From positions 1 to 23,117 of the forward strand of contig JAUZQI010000129.1 in assembly GCA_030951095.1 (NCBI GenBank): 23,117 nt of DNA. Direction: 5' to 3'. Each line of letters opens with the position of its first letter. Position 1 is the first letter of the stretch. Positions 9,588 to 17,969 of this stretch are shown in pieces. Both the position numbers and the translations under genes were made by a program. The notes beneath the pieces were generated by a model, which saw nothing but the letters and a program-made list of their open reading frames with translations, ran no database searches and had not been told where the DNA came from. Source of the DNA: Mariprofundus sp. GTDB taxonomy: Bacteria > Pseudomonadota > Zetaproteobacteria > Mariprofundales > Mariprofundaceae.

Positions 9588-12500
9588 TACATTAGTACCC
9601 GTTCGATACCGCCATTTTTCACTTTTTGAATAAACTGCTTCTGCCAATCCTCACCATGCAAATGCTTGGCCAGTTCAATCACAATGTAATCGGCTTCCAC
9701 ACCGGATTGATCTTCCAGCCGCGACAATCCCTGCAAACAGGAAGGGCATGATGTCAGAATTTTCTGGCTCGATTCACCCGGCAGTTGCGCTTTGGCTATC
9801 TCCATCTGCTCTTCTTTGCGGGCCCGAATCTTGCCGGCAATTTCCGGGTGCGCTACAGCCAGCGTGCCCGCCTCGCCACAACAGTCCTCGGATTTTACCG
9901 ATTCAGAACCAAGCAGGGATTCAATTGCCGCATGCGAGCCATGCCGTTTCAGCGGGGAATGGCAAGGGACATGGTACATATATTCGACACCTGTGATGTT
10001 CTCGACCTTAACACCCTGCTGCATCAGATATTCATGGATATCAATCAACGGCGCTCCGGGAAATACCTGTTCCAGTTCATAGCGTTCCAGCTGATCATAG
10101 CAGGTGCCGCATGAAACAATGACTGCCTCGAAATCCAGATAGGACAGTGCATTGCGGATACGATGGAACAACACCCGGTTATCATAGGAAATCTTGTCGC
10201 CCTGTTCATGGTCACCACCAGCCGTGGAAGGATAACCACAACACAGATAGGAAGGCGGCAACACCACATTGATACCAAGATCAAACAGCATCGCCTGTGT
10301 TGCCAAACCGACTTGTGAAAACAAACGTTCGGAACCGCATCCCGGGAAATAGAATACAGCCCTGCCATTGGAACGATTCGGGTCTCGCAACACCGGAATC
10401 ATGTTCTTGTCGCTGGATTCAATACCCAGCTTCTGACGGGCCGTACCATATGACAATGACGGTAACGGGCGCTCGATAAAGTTAATCACCTGTGCCTCGA
10501 TACCATCCAGATTGCGTTTCGCAGCCGGTATCGATTTCACCAACCCGAACAGCTTGCCCAGTTTATTCAGCAACCTGTGCCCGGCATAACCCCAGCGCAG
10601 CATAAACTCGCGCATGAGCCGAATTCCATTCGGATTCTGCATGACCAGAAACATCATGGACAATCTGGAACCAAGATTGGTTTTGCTCTGCCCCTTGTCT
10701 TTCAGCAGTGCCCGCATGCCCTCGGTTACCACACCGAAATCAATATTGACCGGGCACGGGCTTTCACATTTATGGCAAATCGTGCAGTGATCTGCAACGT
10801 CCTGCATACCTTCGAACTGTTCGAATGAAATGCCGGAACCGGTCTGCGATTCATACAGGAAAGCTTCAATCATGGCTCCGGTAGCCTGAATCTTGTTACG
10901 CGGGCTATACAGCATATTGGCACGCGGGAAATGGGTATTGCATACCGGCTTGCATTTACCACAACGTAAACATGGCGAGATGGCTTCCGATAAATCAGTC
11001 ATATCGGCTGCCTCCAGAATCATCGACTCCATTTCCAGCAAATTGAAACTCGGCGTATAACTCAATCGAAGATCGGTATCCGGCAACAGTTTGCCGCGAT
11101 TGAACAGGTGATCCGGATCGGCTGTTTTCAGATACTCGGCATTCTCCTCGAGCAGCGCTTTATCCATATAGGCCAGTTTGGTAATGCCTATACCATGTTC
11201 GCCGGAAATTACGCCGCCCAGTTCCACCGCTTTGGCCATCACTTTTTCGACCACACGGTGTGCCTTTTTCATCATGATATAATCGTTGGAATTAACCGGT
11301 ATATTGGTATGCACATTTCCGTCACCGGCATGCATATGCGTAGCCACAACAATGCGGCCGGAAAGTGTGCTCCGGTGCGCCTCGCGGATAGCCCCGATCA
11401 ACGATTCGTGGCCACGCAGCAGATCAAACAGTGGCTTCTCCACTTCGTTGCGGTAAGAGATGCGCTTGGCACCGCGCTGAATCACCCGGAACAACGGTTC
11501 CGACCGCTTGTATTTCACATCCTGTAACTGGGTAGACACAGCCCTGGCCGATGCATCAAGATTCTGCAATAAGCTGCACCAGTTATCCTTTGTGTCTGCA
11601 ACCAGCTTCAGACAGGCATCCAGTTTTTCAGCCAAATAGGGATCATCATCAAGGTTCAGATCACTCGTTTCCAAACGATTGCCACGGATACGCTGGCGGG
11701 CACCGGACAGGCAGGATGTTATGGCATCCAATGCGTCTTTCTTGTTACTGATCGAGTTTTCTATGTTCAGATGTTCAACATAGTCATTGTACTCGGAGAG
11801 ACGATCAAGCGGGATCACCACGTCCTCATTAAGCTTGAACGCACGCGTGTGTTTGGCGATAGCCGCCATGCGTCCACGATCACCCCAGAATCGCTTACGA
11901 TCGGCATCGGACGTCGCTACAAATCCCTCGCCATTACCTTGCGAGGTAATACGGCAAATATCCGAACAGGCTTTGGCCACGGCATGTTCATCGTCACCGG
12001 ACACATCAATCAACAAAACAACACGCGGCACTTCTCGCCGGGTTGATTTGGAAATATATTCGATGGCCTTGACATACTTTTCGTCAAAATGTTCCAGCCC
12101 TTCCAGATGCGCTCCTTCCAGTGCATCAACATGATGTTTGATCTTCACCATGGCCCGGGTGGCTTCAGAAAGCTCCTGGCCAAAAAACTCGCAACAAACA
12201 CTGCGCGTCACATCAAATGCACGGTGCAAGACAAATGTAGCTTCAACAATAAAGCCGTCTGTACCCTCTTTCTGCACACCCGGCAAACCACCCATCGCTT
12301 TGCGTGTCACATCCTTGCCCAGGCCTTTTTTGCGGAACACCGAACCTGCAATAGCCAATTCTTCCTGACTGATCTGCTTACCGGATGCTGCATCGGTACG
12401 GGTCAAGCGGAAACGGACTGTTTCTTCATCATGTACCTTGGCCATATTGTGGTTGATGCGCTCAATCAGTAACCAGTTCCCGTCCGGTGTTACCATCTTC

Positions 12501-13384
12501 CAGCTCAGCAGATTATCGACACAGGTTCCCCATATCACCGCATGTTTACCACCGGCATTGGAAGCAACATTGCCGCCGATGGTGCACGCCCACAGGCTGG
12601 TCGGATCGGTAGCGAATACATGTGTTTTTGATGCTTCCATCACCTTGCCGGTAACTGCGCCTGCAGCTGCCCTGATCGTAGCCACTTCACCCTTGTCACC
12701 CACGTTTTTGAGTTCAACCGGGCCAATGGCATCGAGCTTTTCAACATTAATCATCACAGCATTATCGGATAAAGGTACCGAACCGCCGCACAATCCCGTC
12801 CCGCCACCACGGGGAATAACCACCAGTTCCAAATCAGCAACAGCGCGAATCAGGCCTGGTAGTTCTTCAGAGGAATCAGGGGTGAGTACACAAAAAGGTG
12901 TATGATGCCGCCAGTCGGTCGCATCCGTGGCGTGATGCGTCAGCGTGTATGCATCGAAATGGACATTGGTTGAATGCGTATATTTGGCAAAAGCCTTACG
13001 CGCCTTCCGCCGTTTGGCAGGCTCCTGATCAAACCAGGCGTAAAACTTTTCCAGCAAATGCCTGGTACAGGCAGCAACCTTCTGAGCTCTGGGGTTATCG
13101 CTGGCTCCTGCTTCAATACGAGATAAACGATCATAATGCCGACGGTACATCGTCTGTCGGCGTTTCTGATTATTAAGCAGGTCATTGCGCAAATATATAT
13201 TGCGCTCCACCACCCACAAATCACCAAGAATCTCAAACAGCATGCGAGCCGAACGGCCTGTGCGACGCTGGGTTCTCAATACATTCAAATCATCCCAGGC
13301 AGCCTCACCCAAAAAACGAATGACAATCTCACGGTCTGAATAGGATGTGTAATTGTACGGTATCTCGCGGATATTTTCGGGCAC
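9587..13384 (-). CDS. FAD-linked oxidase / 4Fe-4S oxidoreductase fusion (D-lactate or glycolate dehydrogenase type)
   Basis: This 1265-residue enzyme would oxidise a 2-hydroxy acid and pass electrons through Fe-S clusters to the membrane pool. An N-terminal region (about 1-160) matches the DUF3683-like part seen in such fusions. The FAD-binding PCMH domain (about 165-390) has PRGGGTGLCGGS at 191-202 and GGNVASNAGGK at 270-280. The FAD-oxidase C-terminal domain ends with HMHAGDGNVHTN (683-694) and SGEHGIG (727-733). Two 4Fe-4S motifs follow, at cysteines 805, 808, 811, 815 and 867, 870, 873, 877. Two CCG (heterodisulfide reductase type) modules follow, with CCG at 1048-1050 and 1168-1170 and CxxC at 1092-1095 and 1213-1216. 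The start is GTG at 13384 with GGAG five bases upstream. The substrate cannot be fixed from sequence. Confidence 0.88.
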   Translation of the reverse strand: MPENIREIPYNYTSYSDREIVIRFLGEAAWDDLNVLRTQRRTGRSARMLFEILGDLWVVERNIYLRNDLLNNQKRRQTMYRRHYDRLSRIEAGASDNPRAQKVAACTRHLLEKFYAWFDQEPAKRRKARKAFAKYTHSTNVHFDAYTLTHHATDATDWRHHTPFCVLTPDSSEELPGLIRAVADLELVVIPRGGGTGLCGGSVPLSDNAVMINVEKLDAIGPVELKNVGDKGEVATIRAAAGAVTGKVMEASKTHVFATDPTSLWACTIGGNVASNAGGKHAVIWGTCVDNLLSWKMVTPDGNWLLIERINHNMAKVHDEETVRFRLTRTDAASGKQISQEELAIAGSVFRKKGLGKDVTRKAMGGLPGVQKEGTDGFIVEATFVLHRAFDVTRSVCCEFFGQELSEATRAMVKIKHHVDALEGAHLEGLEHFDEKYVKAIEYISKSTRREVPRVVLLIDVSGDDEHAVAKACSDICRITSQGNGEGFVATSDADRKRFWGDRGRMAAIAKHTRAFKLNEDVVIPLDRLSEYNDYVEHLNIENSISNKKDALDAITSCLSGARQRIRGNRLETSDLNLDDDPYLAEKLDACLKLVADTKDNWCSLLQNLDASARAVSTQLQDVKYKRSEPLFRVIQRGAKRISYRNEVEKPLFDLLRGHESLIGAIREAHRSTLSGRIVVATHMHAGDGNVHTNIPVNSNDYIMMKKAHRVVEKVMAKAVELGGVISGEHGIGITKLAYMDKALLEENAEYLKTADPDHLFNRGKLLPDTDLRLSYTPSFNLLEMESMILEAADMTDLSEAISPCLRCGKCKPVCNTHFPRANMLYSPRNKIQATGAMIEAFLYESQTGSGISFEQFEGMQDVADHCTICHKCESPCPVNIDFGVVTEGMRALLKDKGQSKTNLGSRLSMMFLVMQNPNGIRLMREFMLRWGYAGHRLLNKLGKLFGLVKSIPAAKRNLDGIEAQVINFIERPLPSLSYGTARQKLGIESSDKNMIPVLRDPNRSNGRAVFYFPGCGSERLFSQVGLATQAMLFDLGINVVLPPSYLCCGYPSTAGGDHEQGDKISYDNRVLFHRIRNALSYLDFEAVIVSCGTCYDQLERYELEQVFPGAPLIDIHEYLMQQGVKVENITGVEYMYHVPCHSPLKRHGSHAAIESLLGSESVKSEDCCGEAGTLAVAHPEIAGKIRARKEEQMEIAKAQLPGESSQKILTSCPSCLQGLSRLEDQSGVEADYIVIELAKHLHGEDWQKQFIQKVKNGGIERVLM

Positions 13385-13470
13385 TCGCTCTCCATGCTGG
13401 GCACTGTAGATGTCGCCAGCGCAGCATAGTAAGCCTGACAGATGAATGAAACCTTAAAGTTAATTTGTGA

Positions 13471-13499
13471 TTGAATCATGCAGCCCTGACTGCTAGAAA
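13471..13499 (+). promoter_or_regulatory. Promoter of tRNA-Val(CAC)
   Basis: TTGAAT (13471-13476) and TAGAAA (13494-13499) are spaced by 17 bp and followed by a GC-rich discriminator, GCGCGACC. Such discriminators are known at stringently controlled stable-RNA promoters. The start point would be near 13506, about 12 nt before the mature 5' end. Confidence 0.5.
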
Positions 13500-13517
13500 G
13501 CGCGACCTTTGAAAACA

Positions 13518-13592
13518 GGGCGATTAGCTCAGCGGGAGAGCACTGCCTTCACACGGCAGGGGTCGCAGGTTCGAACCCTGCATCGCCCACCA
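13518..13592 (+). tRNA. tRNA-Val (anticodon CAC)
   Basis: This is a 75-nt cloverleaf. The acceptor stem GGGCGAT pairs with ATCGCCC, the D-arm has TAGCTCAGCGGGAGAGC, the anticodon stem CTGCC/GGCAG has loop TTCACAC giving CAC, and the T-arm is AGGTTCGAACCCT. CCA is encoded at 13590-13592. It is a second valine isoacceptor in this window, complementing the UAC gene at 765-840. It is divergent from the oxidoreductase gene. No clear terminator follows. Confidence 0.97.
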
Positions 13593-14008
13593 TTTAACCT
13601 GTTGGAACGAAGGCCTCTTTATGCGTTCCGTGCAAAATATACTGGGGAATGATGACGTAGCCTCCAGTTTTCACGATTAATTGCCGGGAATATCCATAAA
13701 CCCCAAGCTGTGGGGCAGATAACTTCGTAGAATATCTTTCTCATTTTTTCAACGCCATGAATATCCGAAGCGATTGGATTTTTTTTCCAAGGGTAACACT
13801 AATTTATTCAGTGTTGCCTTGCATCCCATGGACAAGTCGCGCGGATGCTCTGAGTTTTTCAGAGCACCCTTAAAATTACCCCTTGGCGCTAAAAAGAGAC
13901 AAAACCACTATTATGATGGAGGTAAATCTGATTTGTATAACAGAAAAAAATCTGGGCGGGGTTGGGATGTTCCGCTATGCTGTTTTTTTTCGACAAAGAG
14001 GTCAGGCA
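13593..14008. other. Gene-poor 416-bp stretch with several hairpins
   Basis: No convincing gene lies here. It holds CCCCA/TGGGG (13701-13715), a TTGGA-T7-TCCAA stem near 13775-13791, and a repeat unit at 13806-13833. A perfect 8-bp hairpin TGCTCTGA/TCAGAGCA follows at 13846-13866. None is followed by a proper U-tract. A strong Shine-Dalgarno-like GGAGGTAAAT at 13918 is not followed by a standard in-frame start. An in-frame upstream extension of the next gene starts at 13883 but lacks family support. Confidence 0.5.
13806..13833 (+). repeat. 28-bp imperfect direct repeat, copy 1
   Basis: This unit matches 14795-14822 at 23 of 28 positions without gaps, with the shared cores ATTCA, TGTT, TGCA and CCATGGAC. 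It is followed within 15 bp by a hairpin, as is copy 2. The two copies flank the DUF4197-like gene. Confidence 0.5.
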
Positions 14009-14767
14009 ATGAAACGACTAAACTGGAAACCGGTAATGATTGCTGGAGCTTTGCTCTTTCCTGTTTTGCAGGCTTCGGCCGGTTTTATGGATCAGATTGG
14101 TGGCATTATCGGTAGTACAGGAACTGAAAAACCCGCTGCCTCGACCATACCTTCTGTCATTGCCCTGAGTAAATCGGACATGGTTGCCGGATTAAAAGAT
14201 GCACTGCGTGTCGGCTCGAAAAACGTAGTCGGACAGTTGGGCAAAACTGACGGTTTTAATGCGGATCCGAAAATTCATATCCCGCTACCGGAAAGTCTGC
14301 AAACGGTGAAATCCACACTGTCCACTATTGGCATGGGCAGCATGATGGATGACCTCGAACTCAAACTGAACCGCGCTGCTGAATTGGCCACACCCAAAGC
14401 CAAACGTATTTTCGGCAATGCTATCCGGGAAATGACCTTTGATGATGCCAGGAAAATCCTCAACGGACCGGATGATGCAGCCACTCAATATTTCAAAGGA
14501 AAGATGTCTGCACCATTATCCGATGAAATGCGACCGATTGTTAAAAAGGCGCTGAATCAGGCCGGTGCAGTGCAAGCCTATGATGGTGTCATGGGCAAAT
14601 ACCGGGACATACCGTTTGTACCGGATGTGAAAACCAACCTGACGCAGCATGTCGTCGGTCTGGGTATGGCCGGAATTTTCCACTATATGGCCGAGGAAGA
14701 AGCCGCGATACGCAAGAACCCTGTCAAACGCACCACGGATATTCTGAAAAAAGTGTTTGGTCGCTAA
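14009..14767 (+). CDS. Secreted DUF4197-like protein of unknown function
   Basis: This 252-residue protein has an N-terminal signal peptide (MKRLNWKPVMIAGALLFPVL) with likely cleavage after ASA at residue 24. The mature part is helical and resembles the DUF4197 family: LKDALRVGSKNVVGQLGK, then IHIPLPESLQTVKSTLS, then a motif in MTFDDARKILNGPDDAATQY. The family is exported and has no known activity. The ATG at 14009 is preferred because it gives a clean signal peptide and has GAGG seven bases upstream; frames opening at 13883 add 42 unlike residues. It stands alone between tRNA-Val and the convergent rmlB, is flanked by the 28-bp repeats, and ends at a strong terminator. Confidence 0.85.
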   Translation: MKRLNWKPVMIAGALLFPVLQASAGFMDQIGGIIGSTGTEKPAASTIPSVIALSKSDMVAGLKDALRVGSKNVVGQLGKTDGFNADPKIHIPLPESLQTVKSTLSTIGMGSMMDDLELKLNRAAELATPKAKRIFGNAIREMTFDDARKILNGPDDAATQYFKGKMSAPLSDEMRPIVKKALNQAGAVQAYDGVMGKYRDIPFVPDVKTNLTQHVVGLGMAGIFHYMAEEEAAIRKNPVKRTTDILKKVFGR

Positions 14768-14794
14768 GCCGCATTTTTAAAGAAACGCTGATTC

Positions 14795-14822
14795 ATTCAA
14801 TGTTTCCGTGCAGTCCATGGAC
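14795..14822 (+). repeat. 28-bp imperfect direct repeat, copy 2
   Basis: This is the partner of 13806-13833 (23 of 28 positions identical), located just after the DUF4197-like gene and before its terminator hairpin. Confidence 0.5.
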
Positions 14823-14830
14823 GGGCTGCC

Positions 14831-14868
14831 CTGATTTATTGCAGGATGCAATCAATCAGCTTTTCCTT
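14831..14868 (+). terminator. Intrinsic terminator of the DUF4197-like gene
   Basis: CTGATT-T-ATTGCA (14831-14843) pairs with TGCAAT-C-AATCAG (14847-14859) around a GGA loop, 12 pairs with one mismatch, followed by TTTTCCTT (14861-14868). The stop codon of the convergent rmlB (14856-14858) lies inside the stem. Confidence 0.75.
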
Positions 14869-15860
14869 AAATACCACTGTACCGTTTTCCGGATACCTGT
14901 TTCAAAAGTTTCTGCCGGTTTCCAGCCCAGTTCCTGCCCCATCTTGGTGGCATCGATGGCATAACGCCAGTCATGGCCGGGACGATCAGTAACGAATGAG
15001 ATCAATGACTCGTGACTGCTGGCATCTGCTCTGAACTCATCCATCAACCTGCAGATGCATTTCACGATATCGATATTGGCCCACTCGTTGATACCGCCAA
15101 TATTATAGGTTTCGCCCAGCTGACCAGCCCGAATCACCGCATCGATTCCCGAGCAATGATCTTCAACATAGAGCCAGTCGCGGATATTGGAACCATCCCC
15201 ATATACGGGGATAGGACTACCATTCAGACAATGACGGATAATTGTCGGAATCAACTTCTCGCTGTGCTGGTAGGGCCCATAGTTATTTGAGCAATTGGTT
15301 GTGGTGACAGGCAGTCCATAGGTATGAAAATAGGCACGCACCAGATGATCAGAGCCTGCCTTGGAAGCAGAATACGGGGAATTTGGTGCATAGGGTGTGG
15401 TTTCACTGAATGCCGCATCACCTTTCCCCAGTGTGCCATAAACCTCATCGGTAGAAATATGATGGAATCGAAAAGATGACAGAGATGCGCTTTCAAGCCA
15501 GTACTGACGAGCCGCTTCCAACAAGGTAAATGTACCCATCACATTGGTTTTCACAAACACTTCCGGGCCAGAGATAGAATTGTCGACATGTGACTCGGCA
15601 GCAAAATGGACAATGGTATCAATTGTATGCTCACGCAATAGTCGATCAATCAAGCCCCGATCGCAGATGTCTCCCTGCACAAAACGATGGCGCGATGCAT
15701 CCGGCAAGTTTTTTAGATTATCCAGCGAACCGGCATAGGTGAGTAAATCAAGGTTGATGACATGCACATCCGGATCATTGGATAGCATAAATCGCACATA
15801 ATTACTGCCGATAAACCCGGCGCCACCGGTTACCAGAATATTTTTTGGTTTATAGGTCAT
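14856..15860 (-). CDS. rfbB: dTDP-glucose 4,6-dehydratase
   Basis: This 334-residue extended SDR enzyme converts dTDP-glucose to dTDP-4-keto-6-deoxyglucose, on the way to dTDP-rhamnose and related sugars. The NAD-binding motif TGGAGFIG is at 11-18. The catalytic triad region STDEVYG (136-142) provides Thr137, Asp138 and Glu139, and YSASK provides Tyr163 and Lys167. [14 protein letters not shown] and the C-terminal [12 protein letters not shown] are family landmarks. The ATG at 15860 has AGGGA upstream; the 34-residue extension to 15962 lies in the neighbouring gene. It follows the epimerase by 19 bp, so the two form an operon. No rmlA, rmlC or rmlD is present in the window. The 3' end overlaps the opposing terminator. 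Confidence 0.94.
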   Translation of the reverse strand: MTYKPKNILVTGGAGFIGSNYVRFMLSNDPDVHVINLDLLTYAGSLDNLKNLPDASRHRFVQGDICDRGLIDRLLREHTIDTIVHFAAESHVDNSISGPEVFVKTNVMGTFTLLEAARQYWLESASLSSFRFHHISTDEVYGTLGKGDAAFSETTPYAPNSPYSASKAGSDHLVRAYFHTYGLPVTTTNCSNNYGPYQHSEKLIPTIIRHCLNGSPIPVYGDGSNIRDWLYVEDHCSGIDAVIRAGQLGETYNIGGINEWANIDIVKCICRLMDEFRADASSHESLISFVTDRPGHDWRYAIDATKMGQELGWKPAETFETGIRKTVQWYLRKS

Positions 15861-15879
15861 TGAAATCCCTTTGTTGCGT

Positions 15880-16923
15880 TTAACACTTATAATATGCCCT
15901 GTACCAGTCCACAAACTGCTGTACACCTTCATTGATAACTGTCGCTGGCTGATAATCCACATCTCGTATCAAATCAGCAACATCCGCATACGTAGCCTGC
16001 ACATCCCCGGGTTGCATGGGCAGATAGTTTTTCTTCGCACCTATGCCCAGTGCCTTTTCAATCGCTGCAATAAAATCCCCTAAATCAACCGGATTGGCAT
16101 TACCGATATTGTACACTCGCCATGGTGCTTTGCTGGAACCGGGATCCGGTGCTGCGCCATCCCATTCGGCATTCGCTTCAGCAGTATGACCCAACACCCG
16201 AACCACGCCTTCGATAACATCATCAATATAAGTAAAATCACGCCGCATTTTTCCGTGATTGAATACATCAATCGTTTCTCCCGCCAATATCGCTCGGGCA
16301 AACAGGAAGTAGGCCATGTCGGGTCTGCCCCATGGGCCGTAAACTGTAAAAAAGCGTAGCCCTGTTGTCGGCAAGCCGTACAGATGAGAATAGGTATGCG
16401 CCATCAGTTCATTGGCTTTTTTGGTTGCTGCATACAGTGAAATCGGGTGATCTACATTATCATGCACCGAAAAAGGCATCGATTCATTGGCTCCGTATAC
16501 AGAGGAAGATGAAGCATAAACCAGATGTTGAATGCTGTTATGACGACAACCTTCCAGAATATTGGTGAAGCCAACAATATTACTGTCAATATAGGCATGC
16601 GGATTCTGCAATGAATAACGTACCCCGGCCTGAGCGGCCAGATGCACAACCCGATCAAACTGTTCTGCTGCGAACAACTGCTCCATACCAGCCCTGTCTG
16701 CAACATCCATTTCAACAAAACGAAAACCGGCTTGATCTGTTAAACGGTCCAGACGAGCCTCTTTCAGGCTGACATCATAATAATCATTCAGATTATCCAG
16801 CCCGGTCACCTCAACGCCATCTGCCAGTAACCGATGGCTCAAATGAGAGCCGATAAAACCTGCAGCACCTGTCACCAGGATCTTCCGTGGAGCGGGGGCT
16901 TGCGAACTCTGATTTGGATTCAT
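15880..16923 (-). CDS. NAD-dependent epimerase, UDP-glucuronate 4-epimerase type
   Basis: This 347-residue extended SDR enzyme most likely converts UDP-glucuronate to UDP-galacturonate for surface polysaccharide. The Rossmann motif TGAAGFIG is at 18-25. YASSSSVYG (136-144) holds the active serine/threonine region, and Tyr164 and Lys168 form the YxxxK pair. [19 protein letters not shown] (94-112) and [15 protein letters not shown] (190-204) are typical of the CapI/LpsL group. An 11-residue tail ([11 protein letters not shown]) precedes the fold. The ATG at 16923 has GGAG 11 bases upstream, a rather long spacing. It is the first gene of the pair with rfbB, and a foldback element sits 44 bp upstream. 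A related UDP-glucose 4-epimerase role is less likely but possible. Confidence 0.88.
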   Translation of the reverse strand: MNPNQSSQAPAPRKILVTGAAGFIGSHLSHRLLADGVEVTGLDNLNDYYDVSLKEARLDRLTDQAGFRFVEMDVADRAGMEQLFAAEQFDRVVHLAAQAGVRYSLQNPHAYIDSNIVGFTNILEGCRHNSIQHLVYASSSSVYGANESMPFSVHDNVDHPISLYAATKKANELMAHTYSHLYGLPTTGLRFFTVYGPWGRPDMAYFLFARAILAGETIDVFNHGKMRRDFTYIDDVIEGVVRVLGHTAEANAEWDGAAPDPGSSKAPWRVYNIGNANPVDLGDFIAAIEKALGIGAKKNYLPMQPGDVQATYADVADLIRDVDYQPATVINEGVQQFVDWYRAYYKC

Positions 16924-16967
16924 ATGTACTTATGCTCCATCAATAGATATTAATGCATTTGTAGTAG

Positions 16968-17126
16968 GGCCACTTGCAAAAGTCTGAGTGGATGAGTTGC
17001 AATCCCACTTCGCGTGAATTTTTGGAGTGGAATGAGGAGCATGGTGGTTCCATTCTCCGAAATTCCAGTTCGTAGTGCGCCGGAGGGGGGAAGTAAATCG
17101 CCGTTCACGACTTTTGCAAGTGGCTC
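16968..17126. mobile_element. 159-bp foldback element, MITE-like
   Basis: A perfect 16-bp terminal inverted repeat (GCCACTTGCAAAAGTC at 16969-16984 with its complement at 17109-17124) bounds the element. The same 5-bp word AGTAG flanks it on both sides (16963-16967 and 17127-17131), as a target-site duplication would. The interior is also an imperfect palindrome; for example GGAGTGGAA (17034-17042) opposes TTCCATTCTCC (17048-17058). It contains no transposase frame. It lies 10 bp after the cysC stop and 44 bp before the epimerase start. A structured RNA or long terminator is the alternative. Confidence 0.6.
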
Positions 17127-17140
17127 AGTAGTGATAAGTT

Positions 17141-17758
17141 CTACTCGCTCCCTACCACCCCAACGCCTTTCAGATAGGCCAGCACCTGTTCAACACATTC
17201 ATCCAACGGCAATGAGCCGGTATCCACAACCAATTCAGGCTTCACAGGTTCTTCATAGGGCGAGGAAATGCCAGTAAACGCCTTGATTTCTCCAGACCGG
17301 GCACGAGCATACAAACCTTTGACATCCCTTGCTTCACACGCATCGACAGAAGCACAACAATAGATTTCAATAAAATCCCCATCATCAGCCAGCGCACGCA
17401 CTCTATCGCGATCCGCCCGAAACGGAGAAATAAATGCGGTCAATGCAATCACACCTGCCTCGATAATCAGCTTGGCCATTTCACCAATTCGGCGAATGTT
17501 TTCCTGTCTGTCCGCATCCGAGAAGCCGAGATCAGAACAAAGGCCATGCCGGACATTGTCACCATCAAAAACAAAGGTTCGGCCACCCAGCTGATGCAGC
17601 CTCTCTTCAACAGCATGTGCCAGCGTCGATTTGCCTGCTCCGGACAAGCCGGTAAACCAGAGAATCACACTGCGATGACCATTGGCGATTTCACGGCGTT
17701 TGCGCGTTACGGTAGCCTGATGCCAAACTACATTACTACTTTTCTTCTGCTCACGCAT
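17141..17758 (-). CDS. cysC: Adenylylsulfate (APS) kinase
   Basis: This 205-residue enzyme phosphorylates APS to PAPS, the donor for sulfate reduction or sulfotransferases. The P-loop GLSGAGKS is at 37-44, DGDNVRHGL at 65-73, and the substrate loop [13 protein letters not shown] at 109-121 contains Ser111. The C-terminal [18 protein letters not shown] is typical. Length and order match single-domain CysC, with no fused sulfurylase. The ATG at 17758 gives the usual [11 protein letters not shown] opening; GGAG lies 11 bases upstream. No cysD or cysN is in the window. Its neighbours are sugar-nucleotide genes, which allows a role in sulfated polysaccharide as well as in assimilation. It is divergent from metH. 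Confidence 0.94.
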   Translation of the reverse strand: MREQKKSSNVVWHQATVTRKRREIANGHRSVILWFTGLSGAGKSTLAHAVEERLHQLGGRTFVFDGDNVRHGLCSDLGFSDADRQENIRRIGEMAKLIIEAGVIALTAFISPFRADRDRVRALADDGDFIEIYCCASVDACEARDVKGLYARARSGEIKAFTGISSPYEEPVKPELVVDTGSLPLDECVEQVLAYLKGVGVVGSE

Positions 17759-17901
17759 GGATACAGGAACTCCTTTATAACTACTCAGATAAAACTATTT
17801 TTTAGACAGGAAAACTTTAACAGCAAATCAGAAAAACAACATAAGCTTCGTCATCAAGCGCCAATAATAACAGAAAAAACCCAATTGAGACGAGCAGTAA
17901 T

Positions 17902-17929
17902 CAGTTCGAAATTCGGGAGCTGTTTTTTT
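17902..17929 (+). terminator. Terminator-like hairpin in the metH leader
   Basis: CAGTTC (17902-17907) pairs with GAGCTG (17917-17922), six pairs including one G-U, followed directly by seven T's (17923-17929). An alternative longer-range stem AGTAATC (17896-17902) with GATTACT (17932-17938) encloses it. It ends 40 bp before the metH ATG, so it could attenuate metH. No upstream gene on this strand needs terminating. Confidence 0.5.
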
Positions 17930-17969
17930 AAGATTACTAGAGCGAATCAGTGCTGTTAGCTTACGCCAC

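Noticed and set aside
11108-12905. Several 90-155 residue plus-strand frames inside the oxidoreductase
   Set aside because: Antisense shadows of a fully intact 1265-residue gene.
13774-14115. 113-residue frame and the in-frame extension of the DUF4197-like gene from 13883
   Set aside because: The signal peptide and ribosome site place the real start at 14009; the upstream residues are not family-like.
17759-17969. SAM, SAH or cobalamin riboswitch before metH
   Set aside because: None of the conserved core words I know for these classes is present; only a generic terminator-like hairpin is supported.
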